Assembly (NCBI RefSeq): GCF_013402915.1
Contig: NC_050719.1
Span: forward strand, 1,054,001-1,118,000
Source: Zygotorulaspora mrakii
Taxonomy: Eukaryota > Ascomycota > Saccharomycetes > Saccharomycetales > Saccharomycetaceae
Length of the DNA stretch: 64,000 bases
Reading direction: 5' to 3'
Part shown: positions 11,898-21,996 of the stretch, in pieces
Layout: each line of letters begins with the position of its first letter
How positions within the stretch are numbered: the first letter of the stretch is position 1
Notes under the pieces: generated by a model
What the model was told of the DNA's origin: nothing
What the model saw: only the letters and a program-made list of their open reading frames with translations
The model's database searches: none
Made by a program: the position numbers and the translations under genes

Positions 11898-12998
11898 TTA
11901 CATTTTTCTCCTAGGGCATGGTGAATTAACCATGTATGCATATTTATTACTGGGAATGTAGCCAGTACGTCCTTCTGGGGTTTGAACACCGCCAAAATTA
12001 TTCGGGCCCACAATATTATTTCTCAAACTACCAAATGCATTTACCTTACTTACAAAAGCACTTTGAGCATGTCTGTGTAGATTTAGTTGCTGGTGTTGCT
12101 GATTTTTTTGGGCCTGTAGCTGCGCCTGTTGCTGTTCCTTTTGTTTTTTCTTCAGTGGTGTCTCTAAAGATTTGAAAAGATATGGCGTGTTTGCAATTGT
12201 ACTCCCATTTGATGATGAAACAGCCTCTGCCGGCCCACCGTTTTTCTCATTTGCCCTAGAATCTAGTATAACATGAGGTTTTGTTACTGTTGAAGGTCGT
12301 TGGATAATGAAGTCTCTCCTTGATATTTCGGGGTTTACAAGTGTATCAAGTCCCAGTAGCTCTTTTTGTGCTTCTGTTAGATTCAAATCATCGACACGAA
12401 CTTTGGAAAACAGTCTCCACAAAGAAAGGATAACATTATACACCACAATTAGATGAAAGATAGTATCAACGTTCGACCAGTTGATCCACTTCAAAAGAAA
12501 CGGGAAGTTCATTTGTAGATATCGTCTCCAGCCCATTAAATGATTTCTGATTAGCTCATCTTGCAAATAGCACACCAAACGTTCGCCATATCTAGTATAA
12601 TCGATGAACAGCTTATAGAACTTTATTAACAAATCCCAAATGGCCAACGCCACTAGATTCACTACTATCGTATGCGTCTCATACTCTTTGTTAACAGTTC
12701 TCTCGGCAAGCTTCCCCAGTACTGGATTTTCGAAGTTCCCTAGATCTTCAGTCATCTCTTCATTCTTTTTCAGAGCAATCTCATTAGGAGAAAGTTTCGT
12801 ATTCAAACGTTCGTCCTCCAGCGGAACACACTCTCTTTCGTAAGCTGAGTCATCTTTCAATAAAGAGTTAAATTTTTTGCCAGGATCAGAAAGTACCTTA
12901 TTCCTATACAGATAAGGCGATTCCTTCACCATTCGCTGCCTCAACGACTGAAATTGCTCGCTCGATATAGGACGGGAGGGTGTACTTATCGATTCCAT
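11898..12998 (-). CDS. POM34: Pom34, pore membrane nucleoporin
   Basis: Integral membrane protein of the nuclear pore complex that, with Pom152 and Ndc1, forms the membrane ring. The first in-frame ATG is at 12998, giving 366 residues (299 in S. cerevisiae); the open frame extends 14 codons upstream to a TTG, which I do not use. Hydrophobic segments near residues 110-130 and 178-197 are the expected two transmembrane helices. Diagnostic conserved parts are NFENPVLGKLAERTVNKE before the first helix, VDDLNLTEAQKELLG after the second, YLFKSLETPLK, and the C terminus GYIPSNKYAYMVNSPCPRRK. The last third is rich in Gln. Assignment is firm from the C-terminal match and YLR018C synteny. Confidence 0.95.
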   Translation of the reverse strand: MESISTPSRPISSEQFQSLRQRMVKESPYLYRNKVLSDPGKKFNSLLKDDSAYERECVPLEDERLNTKLSPNEIALKKNEEMTEDLGNFENPVLGKLAERTVNKEYETHTIVVNLVALAIWDLLIKFYKLFIDYTRYGERLVCYLQDELIRNHLMGWRRYLQMNFPFLLKWINWSNVDTIFHLIVVYNVILSLWRLFSKVRVDDLNLTEAQKELLGLDTLVNPEISRRDFIIQRPSTVTKPHVILDSRANEKNGGPAEAVSSSNGSTIANTPYLFKSLETPLKKKQKEQQQAQLQAQKNQQHQQLNLHRHAQSAFVSKVNAFGSLRNNIVGPNNFGGVQTPEGRTGYIPSNKYAYMVNSPCPRRKM

Positions 12999-13553
12999 GG
13001 CTACCTCTCTGGACCTTAAAGTACGAACAACAGCTATCAACTTATAAAGCCATTACTGAACCTGAGGGTAAATAAGAATCTCTTCATTTCTCATATTCTC
13101 TTGCAGTCTGTCTCTCTGGCTTAAACGACTCTTCCGAAAGCTCGCTTCATCGCATGTGCCCTAAAGGCCAGCCCTTTTCAGAAAAAATTTTTAGGTTAGA
13201 ATAAAAAGTGGCAAAAGTATACAATTCCGAAAACAGGGCTTTTGACTCTATCATAAACAAAGGAGGCAAGACATTTTTGAGTGATAAGCAGTTACCTTTC
13301 CAGGACTAGGTCTGTCTATTTGGTATTGTTAATATCTCTCTGACATAGCTTGATCACTAACGCCGTGGGGAACCCTAGGTGTATCTGATAGAAGACTTTG
13401 GATTGTCATCTTTTAAGTCAAAGGAAGGAGGGTTGACTTTACTGTTTTCGAAGTTCCCACCTTTCTTTTAGTTTACCCCCCTCATAGTCTTTTTACGGAG
13501 AAGAGGGTTTTTGGGACCATAGAAAAGCTCCACTTATCGAACAAGATATTCCG
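12999..13553. other. Divergent POM34-PSR1 intergenic region
   Basis: 555 bp serving both promoters. A stress-response element CCCCT lies at 13478-13482, about 72 bp before PSR1, which fits a general-stress gene. The first 120 bp has short T-rich tracts. No RNA gene or further ORF is supported. Confidence 0.5.
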
Positions 13554-15011
13554 ATGGGATTTATATCTTCGATCTTGTGTTGTTTAACGGATTCTCCAAA
13601 GTCAAAAACACAAAGCCAGGTTAACTCAGGCAAGAAAGTTTCACAAATCACCCCTATCAATTCAAGCAGCAAAAAATCTGCTATTCACTCGTCCCTTTCG
13701 AATTCATCTCAAAAGATGATTCATGGAACAAGGCCAGTAAACTCCAAAAACATTGACAAAAAGAGCCGGTCAAAGGAAAAGGAGCTAGAAAATGACAGAA
13801 TCTATTCCAAGAGTAATGATAATGTAACTGACAAGGGCAGAGCGCCGACGAAGAAACGTTATAACAGCACGAATACCAATTTGACAAAGAAAAGAGGGCA
13901 AGCCATGAGGGCCCCGCCTATTCATGGCTTGGCTGAGATGGAAAAGGATTCAGATAATGAGAAGAAGGATTCTGAAAATGGAGAAGTGGAGGAAGTGAAT
14001 GATGATGATAATGAGGGCAAGGAGACTGTAGATACGCCTAACAAAGATAAGGAAAAGCTTGACGTCGATGCTTCTAACGAGAAGGAAACTCAAGCAGTTT
14101 ATGTTTACAATGGTGAAACCGACACTAGTACTGGTGGCTCTAGCTATGATCACCCACAGCAAAAGGCAAATCAAGAACCATTTCAGCCACACGCAGTAGG
14201 AACAGTACAACCGTCTATTCAAACTGAAACAACTTCCCCTAACCAGCCTAGATCTCTAAACGAACAGGAGCTAATTACAACAGTTCACGAAGGTGAAAAT
14301 TACAGCAGTGCTGATGACACGGATACTGGTTTGCAAAAGAGATCGAGCAATAATGATGAAGAGGGCGACTATGACATGGCACCGCCCTATGAAGAGGACG
14401 AGGAATATTTTGATCTGACGGAACTACAACCTGGACAAACACATGCTATGGGCTTCAACACCTTACTTGCCCCTCAGGATCCAAAATTTTCTGGTAAAAA
14501 ATGCTTAGTATTGGACTTAGACGAAACTTTGGTTCATTCATCTTTTAAGTATATAAGAACCGCAGATTTTGTTTTACCGGTCGATATTGATGATCAAATT
14601 CATAATGTTTATGTCATAAAAAGACCTGGAGTCGATGAATTTTTAAAAAGGGTTGGTGCTCTTTATGAGGTAGTCGTCTTTACCGCAAGTGTTTCAAGAT
14701 ATGGTGACCCTTTATTAGATATATTAGACAAGCATAAAATGATTCATCACCGACTATTCAGAGAATCCTGTTATAATTATGAAGGTAACTATATTAAGAA
14801 CCTATCACAAATTGGAAGACCTCTTTCCGAAATAATAATTCTCGATAATTCACCTGCTTCTTATATTTTCCATCCTCAACATGCAATCCCTATATCCTCC
14901 TGGTTTTCCGATACACATGATAATGAATTACTCGATATTATCCCTCTTTTAGAGGACCTTTCGGAAAGATCAGTACCAGACGTCGGTAAGGTGTTAGATG
15001 TAACAATCTAG
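13554..15011 (+). CDS. PSR1: Psr1/Psr2-type plasma membrane phosphatase (FCP/SCP, HAD family)
   Basis: Plasma-membrane phosphatase needed in S. cerevisiae for the general stress response and sodium tolerance, acting with Whi2 on Msn2. It has 485 residues (Psr1 427, Psr2 397). The N terminus [10 protein letters not shown] has Gly2 and the Cys pair used for lipid anchoring in this family. Residues 20-300 are a charged low-complexity linker, acidic from about 130. The catalytic domain fills the C-terminal 165 residues: the HAD nucleophile motif DLDET (Asp321, Asp323), FTAS in motif II, and ILDNSP in motif III. The C terminus [10 protein letters not shown] matches the family. It is a single pre-duplication gene corresponding to both YLL010C and YLR019W. 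Confidence 0.95.
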   Translation: MGFISSILCCLTDSPKSKTQSQVNSGKKVSQITPINSSSKKSAIHSSLSNSSQKMIHGTRPVNSKNIDKKSRSKEKELENDRIYSKSNDNVTDKGRAPTKKRYNSTNTNLTKKRGQAMRAPPIHGLAEMEKDSDNEKKDSENGEVEEVNDDDNEGKETVDTPNKDKEKLDVDASNEKETQAVYVYNGETDTSTGGSSYDHPQQKANQEPFQPHAVGTVQPSIQTETTSPNQPRSLNEQELITTVHEGENYSSADDTDTGLQKRSSNNDEEGDYDMAPPYEEDEEYFDLTELQPGQTHAMGFNTLLAPQDPKFSGKKCLVLDLDETLVHSSFKYIRTADFVLPVDIDDQIHNVYVIKRPGVDEFLKRVGALYEVVVFTASVSRYGDPLLDILDKHKMIHHRLFRESCYNYEGNYIKNLSQIGRPLSEIIILDNSPASYIFHPQHAIPISSWFSDTHDNELLDIIPLLEDLSERSVPDVGKVLDVTI

Positions 15012-15368
15012 ACGCGGCAATATAGACATAAGCCACTTTTTACGTGGGAAAAATGAGCATACATTTAAAGACGAAGAAAAGAATAAGAAAAAAATAAAGG
15101 GAAACATCCATAGGATCATGTTTACACTATGCAATGGGACAATGGAATACTTTATGATCTTTTCGATATGTATACTTTTTTGGAATTAAGGAAGCTGGAT
15201 CTCCTTTTCCTCACGTATTCTAATCAAACAGTATTTTTTACTGCCTTTCAATATTGCAGCTCACAGAAAAAGTACTATACTTAAACGTATTATAAATTTA
15301 GATAAGAAATACAACTATGCGATTTTTTCTATTTCATCATTTAATGATTCTTTAAAATCCTTTGATTT
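15012..15368. other. Convergent PSR1-SOF1 intergenic region
   Basis: 357 bp of AT-rich sequence between two 3' ends, with A-rich tracts after PSR1 and T-rich runs before the SOF1 stop that can serve 3'-end formation. I see no gene, repeat or structured RNA. Confidence 0.55.
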
Positions 15369-16793
15369 TTATTCAGTGTCCTTTTGATCGTTTTCTGGTT
15401 TGCCTTCATATTTGAATACTTCTCCAACAATTTGTTTCTTTCTTTCAGACACAAATTGTGCATCTTTCTTTGTCCTCCTCTCGTTGTCCTCTCTTCTCTT
15501 TATAGATGCCAGTTCTGTACCCTTGATTTCTTGAGCTTTTTTAATAACCTTTGGAACATGCCTGTGTCTCGCGATTCTTCTGATTTCGGGCATATACTTA
15601 AATCTTTCTTTCAATTTATCGTCATATTCTAATTTGTTTTTCTCTTTCGTTGTCTTGACATTAGATCTCTCCCATGCCTTACTTCTCCATACTCTTACAT
15701 TTGAATCGTCCGAACCACTTACAATATATTTACTGTCCATAGTATACTTGACTTGGAACACATGTTGCATCCTTTTGGTGTGGTAGATTTCACGAGAGTG
15801 ACCTTGGTCTGTTTTGAATATTCTTATTGTTTTGTCATATGAACCGGTGACAATCTCATCACCTGTTGGAGAGAAATCTACATCCATCACAGCACTGACA
15901 TGATCTTTGAAGACGTTTAGTGCTCTCGACATGTTCCTCATATCGTAGTAATATGCGTTATGATCTTCATTTGCTATTACAAAGTTAAATGCTTCCATTG
16001 GATTCCAACATATCGCATTAGTTCTTAATCTTTGCACAATCTTTTGGGTGGGTGAGTTTATTCTCAAATCATATAGAACAATCGAGTTATCACTACCTGT
16101 ACTTGCCAGTATATCTGTTTCATTCTGATTAAATTTGACGCTAGTAACGTTGTCGGCCCCCCATGACAGATTTGACAGCGGCTTTGATCTGGTTGAGTCC
16201 CAAAGTTGAATTTCAGCACCACCTGTCACGAAATTAGAGTTTGATCTATGATGGTCAAGACCCTGAAAAGCGTGCTCACCATAAAACGTTTTCAAAAGCC
16301 CATCTGCCGTGTTCAGAGATTCGTCATCTTTTATGTTAGCGAAATCTTCGCTGTTAACAGACCAAAGCTTGACAGTTTTATCATCACCACACGATAGCAT
16401 ATAATGCTGATTTTTATTAGAAGCTAACTTTTGAGGACTGACGCAGAGACCAGAGATCATACCATAGTGAGCTTTAAATGAACAAAGCTCCTCTCTCTTT
16501 GACATATTCCAGTATTTGATAACACCATCACCTGAGCCACTTGCAATCTTGTTTAAATCGTAATAGTCTTTAGCAATGGTATATACACCATCACGATGAC
16601 CATTGCCCATCTGGCCAACGAACGGTTTGGCAAACAGCCTTTCTAATTTCGTTGCATTCAGAGCTTTAGTATATTCACGAGCCCTTTCAAAAGGATGAAG
16701 CTCAGGGTTAAGATTACGAGGTAGTTGGGATTCTTGAGAATTTTTCACTGGAACGTAATCGTCAGCACTTCTATTTATCGTCTTTATCTTCAT
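15369..16793 (-). CDS. SOF1: Sof1, WD40 protein of the small-subunit processome
   Basis: U3 snoRNP/SSU-processome protein required for early pre-rRNA cleavage and 40S synthesis in the nucleolus. It has 474 residues (489 in S. cerevisiae). After a short N-terminal arm (RNLNPELHPFERAREYTKALNA), WD40 blades run from about residue 60 to 375. The Sof1-specific C-terminal region follows: ERFKYMPEIRRIARHRHVPK and IKKAQEIKGTELASIKRRE. It ends in a charged tail. The ATG at 16791-16793 is the only sensible start. It is tandem with the YEH gene on the minus strand; its 258-bp upstream region has a perfect PAC box. Confidence 0.97.
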   Translation of the reverse strand: MKIKTINRSADDYVPVKNSQESQLPRNLNPELHPFERAREYTKALNATKLERLFAKPFVGQMGNGHRDGVYTIAKDYYDLNKIASGSGDGVIKYWNMSKREELCSFKAHYGMISGLCVSPQKLASNKNQHYMLSCGDDKTVKLWSVNSEDFANIKDDESLNTADGLLKTFYGEHAFQGLDHHRSNSNFVTGGAEIQLWDSTRSKPLSNLSWGADNVTSVKFNQNETDILASTGSDNSIVLYDLRINSPTQKIVQRLRTNAICWNPMEAFNFVIANEDHNAYYYDMRNMSRALNVFKDHVSAVMDVDFSPTGDEIVTGSYDKTIRIFKTDQGHSREIYHTKRMQHVFQVKYTMDSKYIVSGSDDSNVRVWRSKAWERSNVKTTKEKNKLEYDDKLKERFKYMPEIRRIARHRHVPKVIKKAQEIKGTELASIKRREDNERRTKKDAQFVSERKKQIVGEVFKYEGKPENDQKDTE

Positions 16794-16936
16794 AGTTCCG
16801 CCAAAACGTGAACAGTTTAATTTATCCTATGTATACAAATGGAAAATGGTATACCAATAATTCAGAGGTATGGCCAAATATCACAGAAAACACTATTTAT
16901 CCTTAAATATATCATTCACTAAGATATGTCAAAAAT

Positions 16937-16946
16937 GCGATGAGCT
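16937..16946 (+). promoter_or_regulatory. PAC box upstream of SOF1
   Basis: GCGATGAGCT is a perfect PAC match (GCGATGAGMT), 144 bp upstream of the SOF1 ATG. It is followed within 7 bp by an RRPE-like AAATTTTT run at 16953-16960. This gives SOF1 the same regulatory signature as DRS1 at the start of the window. Confidence 0.7.
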
Positions 16947-17051
16947 TTTGTTAAATTTTTTTTTTCCGTGGCGTGCAATAAGACAAGAAAAAATGAAATG
17001 CCAGAAAATCAAGTCAATTTAATTAGTGAAAACTCATTTTTTTTGGTTTTC

Positions 17052-18737
17052 TTAGTTGGCTCGACCTACTTGCGACCGTTTTGGAAGTCTCAGGTTTTCA
17101 ACAATCGGTTGACCTATTCTATCAATAACATCATGTGCCCAAAGAACATCTAAATGAGAATACTCATCAATATACCAAATTTTGTAAAGAGAATTTGACT
17201 CATGATTGATGAAATGATTAATCAACCTTTCTCCGTCAACCAAACGGTCCTGCCTAGGAATAAACATCATAAAGTGTGGATAATCTTTCTTGCTTTGTCT
17301 TGTACTATTAAGATGAAGACCTTCTGGTTTAGCGACTGGATTACCATCCTCGACCGGGAACCAGGTTTTGGAATCTGGGAACAAAGTACCGGCACCTTTT
17401 TTAAAGCTCATCTTATTATCCAGAGGACTTAACCACCATTGCATTAGTTTGACTGATATGTAAACGGGAGAAAATAAGAAATGACGATCCCTTAGAGGTT
17501 TATCCCACAGTGAATCGTTCCAATCAAACAGATAATTGAACATGACGTATGACATAAAGGGAATAATTATCACACCATTTGTAATTTTCTTCATCAAAAG
17601 CATCAATGGTAAAAAGGCTTTATTGCCAAAGATCCACGGATTATCAATACCTTTGGCCATGAATTTAACAAACTGCTTTTCATCTAATAATGGTCCAGGG
17701 TAAACTGCAGGAGCTAGCGCAACAAAATTTTCTAGTTTTTCACTTAGTTTAAAATCTGTTCCATATAAAAGTTCGCCATTGACTAGTCCCATGAATCCTT
17801 GAGTAGTTCCTTGAGAATGTGACATTAAGGTTAATTTCTCGTGCTTACATTTTGACAATACTGTTTCAATAAGTGCTTTTAAATCATATTGAACCATTTG
17901 ATCCATATCCCAATCCCATTTTTTTCTTTTATCGAATCCTAGGGCACTCATATTCCATTTTGGTTTAAGACCGCATCTATTGTTACCTAGCCAAATGTCA
18001 AAGCCCGACTGATGGAGGAAATATGCCAGTGATTTTCTTCCACTTGAAGCGAACGATCCACTGCTTTGTAAAAGTCCATGTAACATTAGAATTGGGTGCA
18101 AATCAGGATTTCTCTCATTGTCTTTTTCTAAACTATCGGTATCATGTTTTAAATGCCATAAATCAATAATAAACCCATCCTCAGTCTCAACTTCAAATTC
18201 TTCTATCTCGATATTATATTGTTTATAGTAATATTTTAAATCAGGCACCAGTTTCATATCCTCAGCAGCTAGTACGTCTTGAAATGGATTATCTTCGAGT
18301 TCAGAACGATTCTTTTTGGTAAAATTTTTATCGTAGACATATTGATGATTTGCAAGGTTGTAGGTTGAATCAATGGACGTGTTTGCAGTTCCGATATCAC
18401 TCAATGAGCTGTCATTACTATCTGGTCTTGTGTCTGTGCTAGTTATCGTGTGATCAAACTCGATATTATTATCTTCATCCTCTTCGACATTCAACGGTGA
18501 GCACGATGATACCGATAGAGATTGATGCCGTTTCTTTTGGCGTCTTGGGCTATGTGGTTCCTGTTTGGGTATAATGGTAGTCTTGGAACTTCTTGTATCT
18601 CTAAAATCGTGATGATGTCTAAAATGTGCAGTTACAAAATTGTGCCATAATGCCAACAAAGATAGCACCAGGAGGAAACAACCTAGTATAGTTCCCGATA
18701 TTACTCGATATATAAAATCAGAGATTGCCTCCAGCAT
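17052..18737 (-). CDS. YEH1: Steryl ester hydrolase (Yeh1/Yeh2 type)
   Basis: Membrane-anchored acid-lipase-like enzyme that releases sterols from steryl esters; in S. cerevisiae Yeh1 acts at lipid droplets and Yeh2 at the plasma membrane. It has 561 residues (Yeh1 573, Yeh2 538). One hydrophobic anchor lies near residues 9-32, then a low-complexity segment to about 120. The alpha/beta-hydrolase domain follows: ILMLHGLLQSSGSF (oxyanion region), WLGNNRCG, and nucleophile elbow SHSQG with Ser308. Candidate acid and histidine are in RQDRLVDGER and YSHLDVLWAHD. It is the single ancestor-like copy of YLL012W and YLR020C, so the symbol could equally be YEH2. Localisation cannot be told from sequence. 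Divergent from IRC25. Confidence 0.93.
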   Translation of the reverse strand: MLEAISDFIYRVISGTILGCFLLVLSLLALWHNFVTAHFRHHHDFRDTRSSKTTIIPKQEPHSPRRQKKRHQSLSVSSCSPLNVEEDEDNNIEFDHTITSTDTRPDSNDSSLSDIGTANTSIDSTYNLANHQYVYDKNFTKKNRSELEDNPFQDVLAAEDMKLVPDLKYYYKQYNIEIEEFEVETEDGFIIDLWHLKHDTDSLEKDNERNPDLHPILMLHGLLQSSGSFASSGRKSLAYFLHQSGFDIWLGNNRCGLKPKWNMSALGFDKRKKWDWDMDQMVQYDLKALIETVLSKCKHEKLTLMSHSQGTTQGFMGLVNGELLYGTDFKLSEKLENFVALAPAVYPGPLLDEKQFVKFMAKGIDNPWIFGNKAFLPLMLLMKKITNGVIIIPFMSYVMFNYLFDWNDSLWDKPLRDRHFLFSPVYISVKLMQWWLSPLDNKMSFKKGAGTLFPDSKTWFPVEDGNPVAKPEGLHLNSTRQSKKDYPHFMMFIPRQDRLVDGERLINHFINHESNSLYKIWYIDEYSHLDVLWAHDVIDRIGQPIVENLRLPKRSQVGRAN

Positions 18738-18944
18738 AGCGACGTTGGATACTAGAAGGGTGACTGGACTCGTTGTTTGATCTTATCAAATGTGATAGAA
18801 TTGATCGAGATTTCGTTGAAACCTAAAAAGTCTCGCTTGATATTGTTTTTGTAACACAAAAAATAAACAGTAGAAAAGAATGAAAATGAGAAGATAAGAC
18901 CGACAAAATCGGTAATAGTTTATTGTAAATTAGTCAAAACTGCA

Positions 18945-19445
18945 ATGTTTTTTCGGGAGGCGAGTTCAAAGTTTCCCAATGATCCCGATAATAATGAACT
19001 AGACATTCTTGCCGTACATTTTAGCAACGAAATAGCTGTGCAAATCCGTTTTAATGGAGAATTAGATTCAACATACGAGATATCTGTAAAAGGCCTCAAC
19101 GGTATAGGAAAGAGATTTCTTGCTGGTCATAGCATCATGGGCGATGATGATGAAGATGATATTTCGTTTGTGGGTGATATGGCTAACTACCAAATAGCTA
19201 CAAAACTAGGCAATAGTAACGATACAAAACTACATGTTGTGTGCACACAGATAGCAGAATTATATCACCAAATAATACTTCCAAGGAATGTTGATGGAAT
19301 GGGAGCATCTAATGAAGATGGAATTACGTCACGTAAAATATTAGTGACATTAAGTAGTAAGATTTGGAGAGACAATAATATAGGCAAAGATTTTGATAAA
19401 CTTATTTATATTTTACAAAACATAAAAAAAATGTATAATATATGA
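18945..19445 (+). CDS. IRC25: Irc25 (Poc3), 20S proteasome assembly chaperone subunit
   Basis: With Poc4 it forms the heterodimer that guides alpha-ring assembly of the 20S proteasome. It has 166 residues (179 in S. cerevisiae). Primary sequence is poorly conserved in this family; support comes from length, position between YEH and SDO1 in the right orientation (YLR021W), and the matching N-terminal segment ending AVQIRFNGEL. An acidic loop (GDDDEDD) occurs near residue 66. The stop codon ends at 19445 and the next base is already the last base of the SDO1 stop codon, so 3' untranslated regions must overlap. No proteasome-associated control element (GGTGGCAAA) is visible in the 207-bp promoter. 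Confidence 0.85.
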   Translation: MFFREASSKFPNDPDNNELDILAVHFSNEIAVQIRFNGELDSTYEISVKGLNGIGKRFLAGHSIMGDDDEDDISFVGDMANYQIATKLGNSNDTKLHVVCTQIAELYHQIILPRNVDGMGASNEDGITSRKILVTLSSKIWRDNNIGKDFDKLIYILQNIKKMYNI

Positions 19446-20180
19446 TTAATTAGAATCATCTATAACAGCCATATCAAGTACTTGAATAGTTCCCTTACCA
19501 TCACATAAATTCACTAGATCTCTATAAGTAACTGGGTCAATCAAACCATTGAAAATCCAATTTATCTCACCATTGTTTTGAGGACTATTATCATTGATTA
19601 AAATTTTAATCTTGTCGATTGTTTCTATTTCTGCAACATTGAGTGAAATTTTAACTCTCATCTTTGCTCTAACTATAGGTATAATTTGCTTGGATACCAA
19701 TAATTTGATCGCATCCAGTGCCTGAATCTTGGTAGATTTGTTAAGAACTGGACTAAATTTCAATTCATTCAAGGCTTTATGAATCATTGTTGGTGGATAT
19801 CTTTTCTTAGACTTTGGATTTATACATTTTGCGCTTACAATAGTGAGCAATTCATTATTAATTTTATTTATCATTAGCTGTCTTTCTTTTTCAGATAGCT
19901 GAATTTCACCTTTTTTCATAATCTCTTCAATAATAGGATCTAGTTCTGTAGTACCAAAACATTTTTGTAGATCATCTTTGGGAGCGACTAAACCTTTCGA
20001 AACATTTGTGAAAACTTGGTGAATTTGTAGGACCTCATCTAAATCCTTTTCGACACCTTTCCGAAAATCCTGAACTTTATTTTGATAGCAGGCTATTTCG
20101 AATCTTTTCTTTGCCTTCTTCAACCTAACCAAAGAAACATTTGTTAGTTTAATTTGACCAGAAGGCTGATTAATTGGCAT
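19446..20180 (-). CDS. SDO1: Sdo1, SBDS-family 60S subunit maturation factor
   Basis: Ortholog of the human Shwachman-Bodian-Diamond protein. With the GTPase Efl1 it releases Tif6 from late cytoplasmic pre-60S particles. It has 244 residues from the ATG at 20180 (250 in S. cerevisiae); the open frame runs 42 codons further upstream, but homology starts at MPINQPSGQIKLTNVSLVRL. Domain I (FYSH fold) covers about 1-95 with RFEIACYQNKVQDFRKG and the KCFGTT loop. Domain II includes SEKERQLMINKINNELLTI and KKRYPPTMIHKAL. Domain III is a ferredoxin-like fold ending GKGTIQVLDMAVID. Convergent with IRC25 at zero distance; tandem with IZH3. Confidence 0.97.
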   Translation of the reverse strand: MPINQPSGQIKLTNVSLVRLKKAKKRFEIACYQNKVQDFRKGVEKDLDEVLQIHQVFTNVSKGLVAPKDDLQKCFGTTELDPIIEEIMKKGEIQLSEKERQLMINKINNELLTIVSAKCINPKSKKRYPPTMIHKALNELKFSPVLNKSTKIQALDAIKLLVSKQIIPIVRAKMRVKISLNVAEIETIDKIKILINDNSPQNNGEINWIFNGLIDPVTYRDLVNLCDGKGTIQVLDMAVIDDSN

Positions 20181-20418
20181 AACCCTACTACAATCTATGG
20201 ATTTTTGAGTTGAACGGTACGAAATGAATACGCTAGTCAGCGCAGGGTTTCGCTTTATCAGGACAACACAAGATTGAAAAAAAAAAAAAATGCCATAAAA
20301 AAACAAATAAATATACCAAATATATCATATTTATAAAAGAAAAATAAAATAATTCAAGTGTATCGACAAGTGAAATTTTGAGAGTTCATAAGGGTTCATT
20401 AAAATGTGTCTTATTGGA

Positions 20419-21996
20419 TTAGACAATCCATCTTTTGGCAAACATATCAAGTATAGCATGATAATGACCAATAACACCAAGCACAACGAAAAAATGCCAT
20501 ATTGTATGAGATGCACCAAAGTAATCGACCCACCAAAGGGACTTGAAAGAATGGGCATGGCAACAGCATTTCACTGACTTTGGATGTTTTGTAGGCGAGG
20601 GCCTAAAATGAATATGTTTATGTCTGGTTAAAATCGTTAGATCAGATGACAACTCAGTTTCTGTAGGGATGGATTTATCGACGATATAGTCAGTTCTAAA
20701 TCTTTCTGGGATGAATGAGCCGTAAAAGAAAACACCAATCAGATACCAACCGAGCGATTTTTTAGTCACTGGTACAACAAGTGAAGCGGAAAATTTCCAG
20801 CTAGTTCTCAACGTTAAATGCAAGAAAGACAAACACCCCATTAGTGCTAAAAGGATGAAAAACTTGATTCTCAACGGCCTTGCTTCCGGCCTATCGAATT
20901 TTGGTGACCAGTTCATAAACACACCGAACAAACCTAAAACAGATGATATTGACATGTAAAGATATAGTGAAAATTTGTAGTCGTACATTGTAACAAATTC
21001 GGTCGTCATGATTGAAGCAGTGATGAGCAAAGTGATACCGGAGTAATCGACACAAGCGAATCTCGAACGCAGGTTCAAGATCGAAGTGCCATTGAAAGTA
21101 TGCCAAAACATCGACGCAAACAAACACTTCATTCCTGCCAACAGGAAAACGAAAACGATCAACTTCGCCGGGAACGGGACCTGATCCGAGTTCCAAATCG
21201 CCGACTTTGGATAGTCAACCATCGCCAGGAAAATCAGGTACAAGCCGCCAAGCAAATGGGTCCAGATGTTCGACGTTTCGTTGTGCCAGCCGTACCAATT
21301 GACAATCGACAGAAAAGACCTTTTGTGTGAGCTGTAGAAACGATATCCGTTGATGATGAACGGATTTTCCCTCCACGCAAACGGCAGCTGGTAGTAATGC
21401 AAGTGCTGCGATTTCCCCAGCTCGCGAGCCGTGGAGTGGTTGAAAGTCTTGATGTAATTTTTCACGTCCGCCGACGCCGTTGGAAGCGCAACCTCCGCAA
21501 CCTCCTCTATCGTGGCCGGCGGCGAGTCCAGCAACGTGAGCTCGTCCTCGAAGATGACCGAAGACGCAGCCGACGACGACGACGCGTACGCGTTGTGCTG
21601 CGCGCTATTGACCAGCGTATTCGAGTCCGAATACATCGAGTTCAAGTCCCCCACCTCGGCGTCCTGCTTGTGCAGGTGCCCGTGCTTGGCGTGCACACGC
21701 CCAGGTGAGCCCGGCACGCGCTCACCAGCCCTGCGCTCCACCGCCGCCCGTTGCGCCGGTTTCCGGCGCAGCAGCGTGCTGAGAACGTACTGAGAGTATC
21801 TGTTGTTGACCGCCGCCGCCGACAGCCGGCTGGCGCTGCTCAGCAGCGAGTAGCCGCCAGCCTCTGGCCCCGCGCCACCGCTGCCACCTCCACTGCCGCC
21901 AGCCTCGCCGACACCGACCACCTTCCTCTTCAACCGGCGGAGTCTGTTTCCATTGCTATAGCTGTTGTAGCCCTTCTGGGCCGCTGCCATCAACAT
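20419..21996 (-). CDS. IZH3: Izh3, PAQR-family membrane protein
   Basis: Seven-helix PAQR (adiponectin/progestin receptor-like) protein; yeast IZH genes are linked to zinc and sterol homeostasis. It has 525 residues from the first ATG (543 in S. cerevisiae); a GTG four codons upstream is not used. Residues 1-195 are a low-complexity, Ala/Gly/Ser-rich cytosolic region. The PAQR core follows: AWRENPFIINGYR, NWYGWHNETSNIWTHLLGG, FWHTFNGTS, and near the C terminus SHTIWHFFVVLGVIGHYHA. The His residues of the metal site are in place, as in ceramidase-like PAQRs. The first 310 or so codons are strikingly GC-rich and the rest is not. Divergent from PUF3. Confidence 0.94.
   Translation of the reverse strand: MLMAAAQKGYNSYSNGNRLRRLKRKVVGVGEAGGSGGGSGGAGPEAGGYSLLSSASRLSAAAVNNRYSQYVLSTLLRRKPAQRAAVERRAGERVPGSPGRVHAKHGHLHKQDAEVGDLNSMYSDSNTLVNSAQHNAYASSSSAASSVIFEDELTLLDSPPATIEEVAEVALPTASADVKNYIKTFNHSTARELGKSQHLHYYQLPFAWRENPFIINGYRFYSSHKRSFLSIVNWYGWHNETSNIWTHLLGGLYLIFLAMVDYPKSAIWNSDQVPFPAKLIVFVFLLAGMKCLFASMFWHTFNGTSILNLRSRFACVDYSGITLLITASIMTTEFVTMYDYKFSLYLYMSISSVLGLFGVFMNWSPKFDRPEARPLRIKFFILLALMGCLSFLHLTLRTSWKFSASLVVPVTKKSLGWYLIGVFFYGSFIPERFRTDYIVDKSIPTETELSSDLTILTRHKHIHFRPSPTKHPKSVKCCCHAHSFKSLWWVDYFGASHTIWHFFVVLGVIGHYHAILDMFAKRWIV

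Noticed and set aside
19404..19414. ATTTATATTTT, a perfect match to the S. cerevisiae ARS consensus
   Set aside because: It lies in the IRC25 coding sequence; single 11-mer matches are frequent in AT-rich DNA and the origin consensus differs among yeasts.
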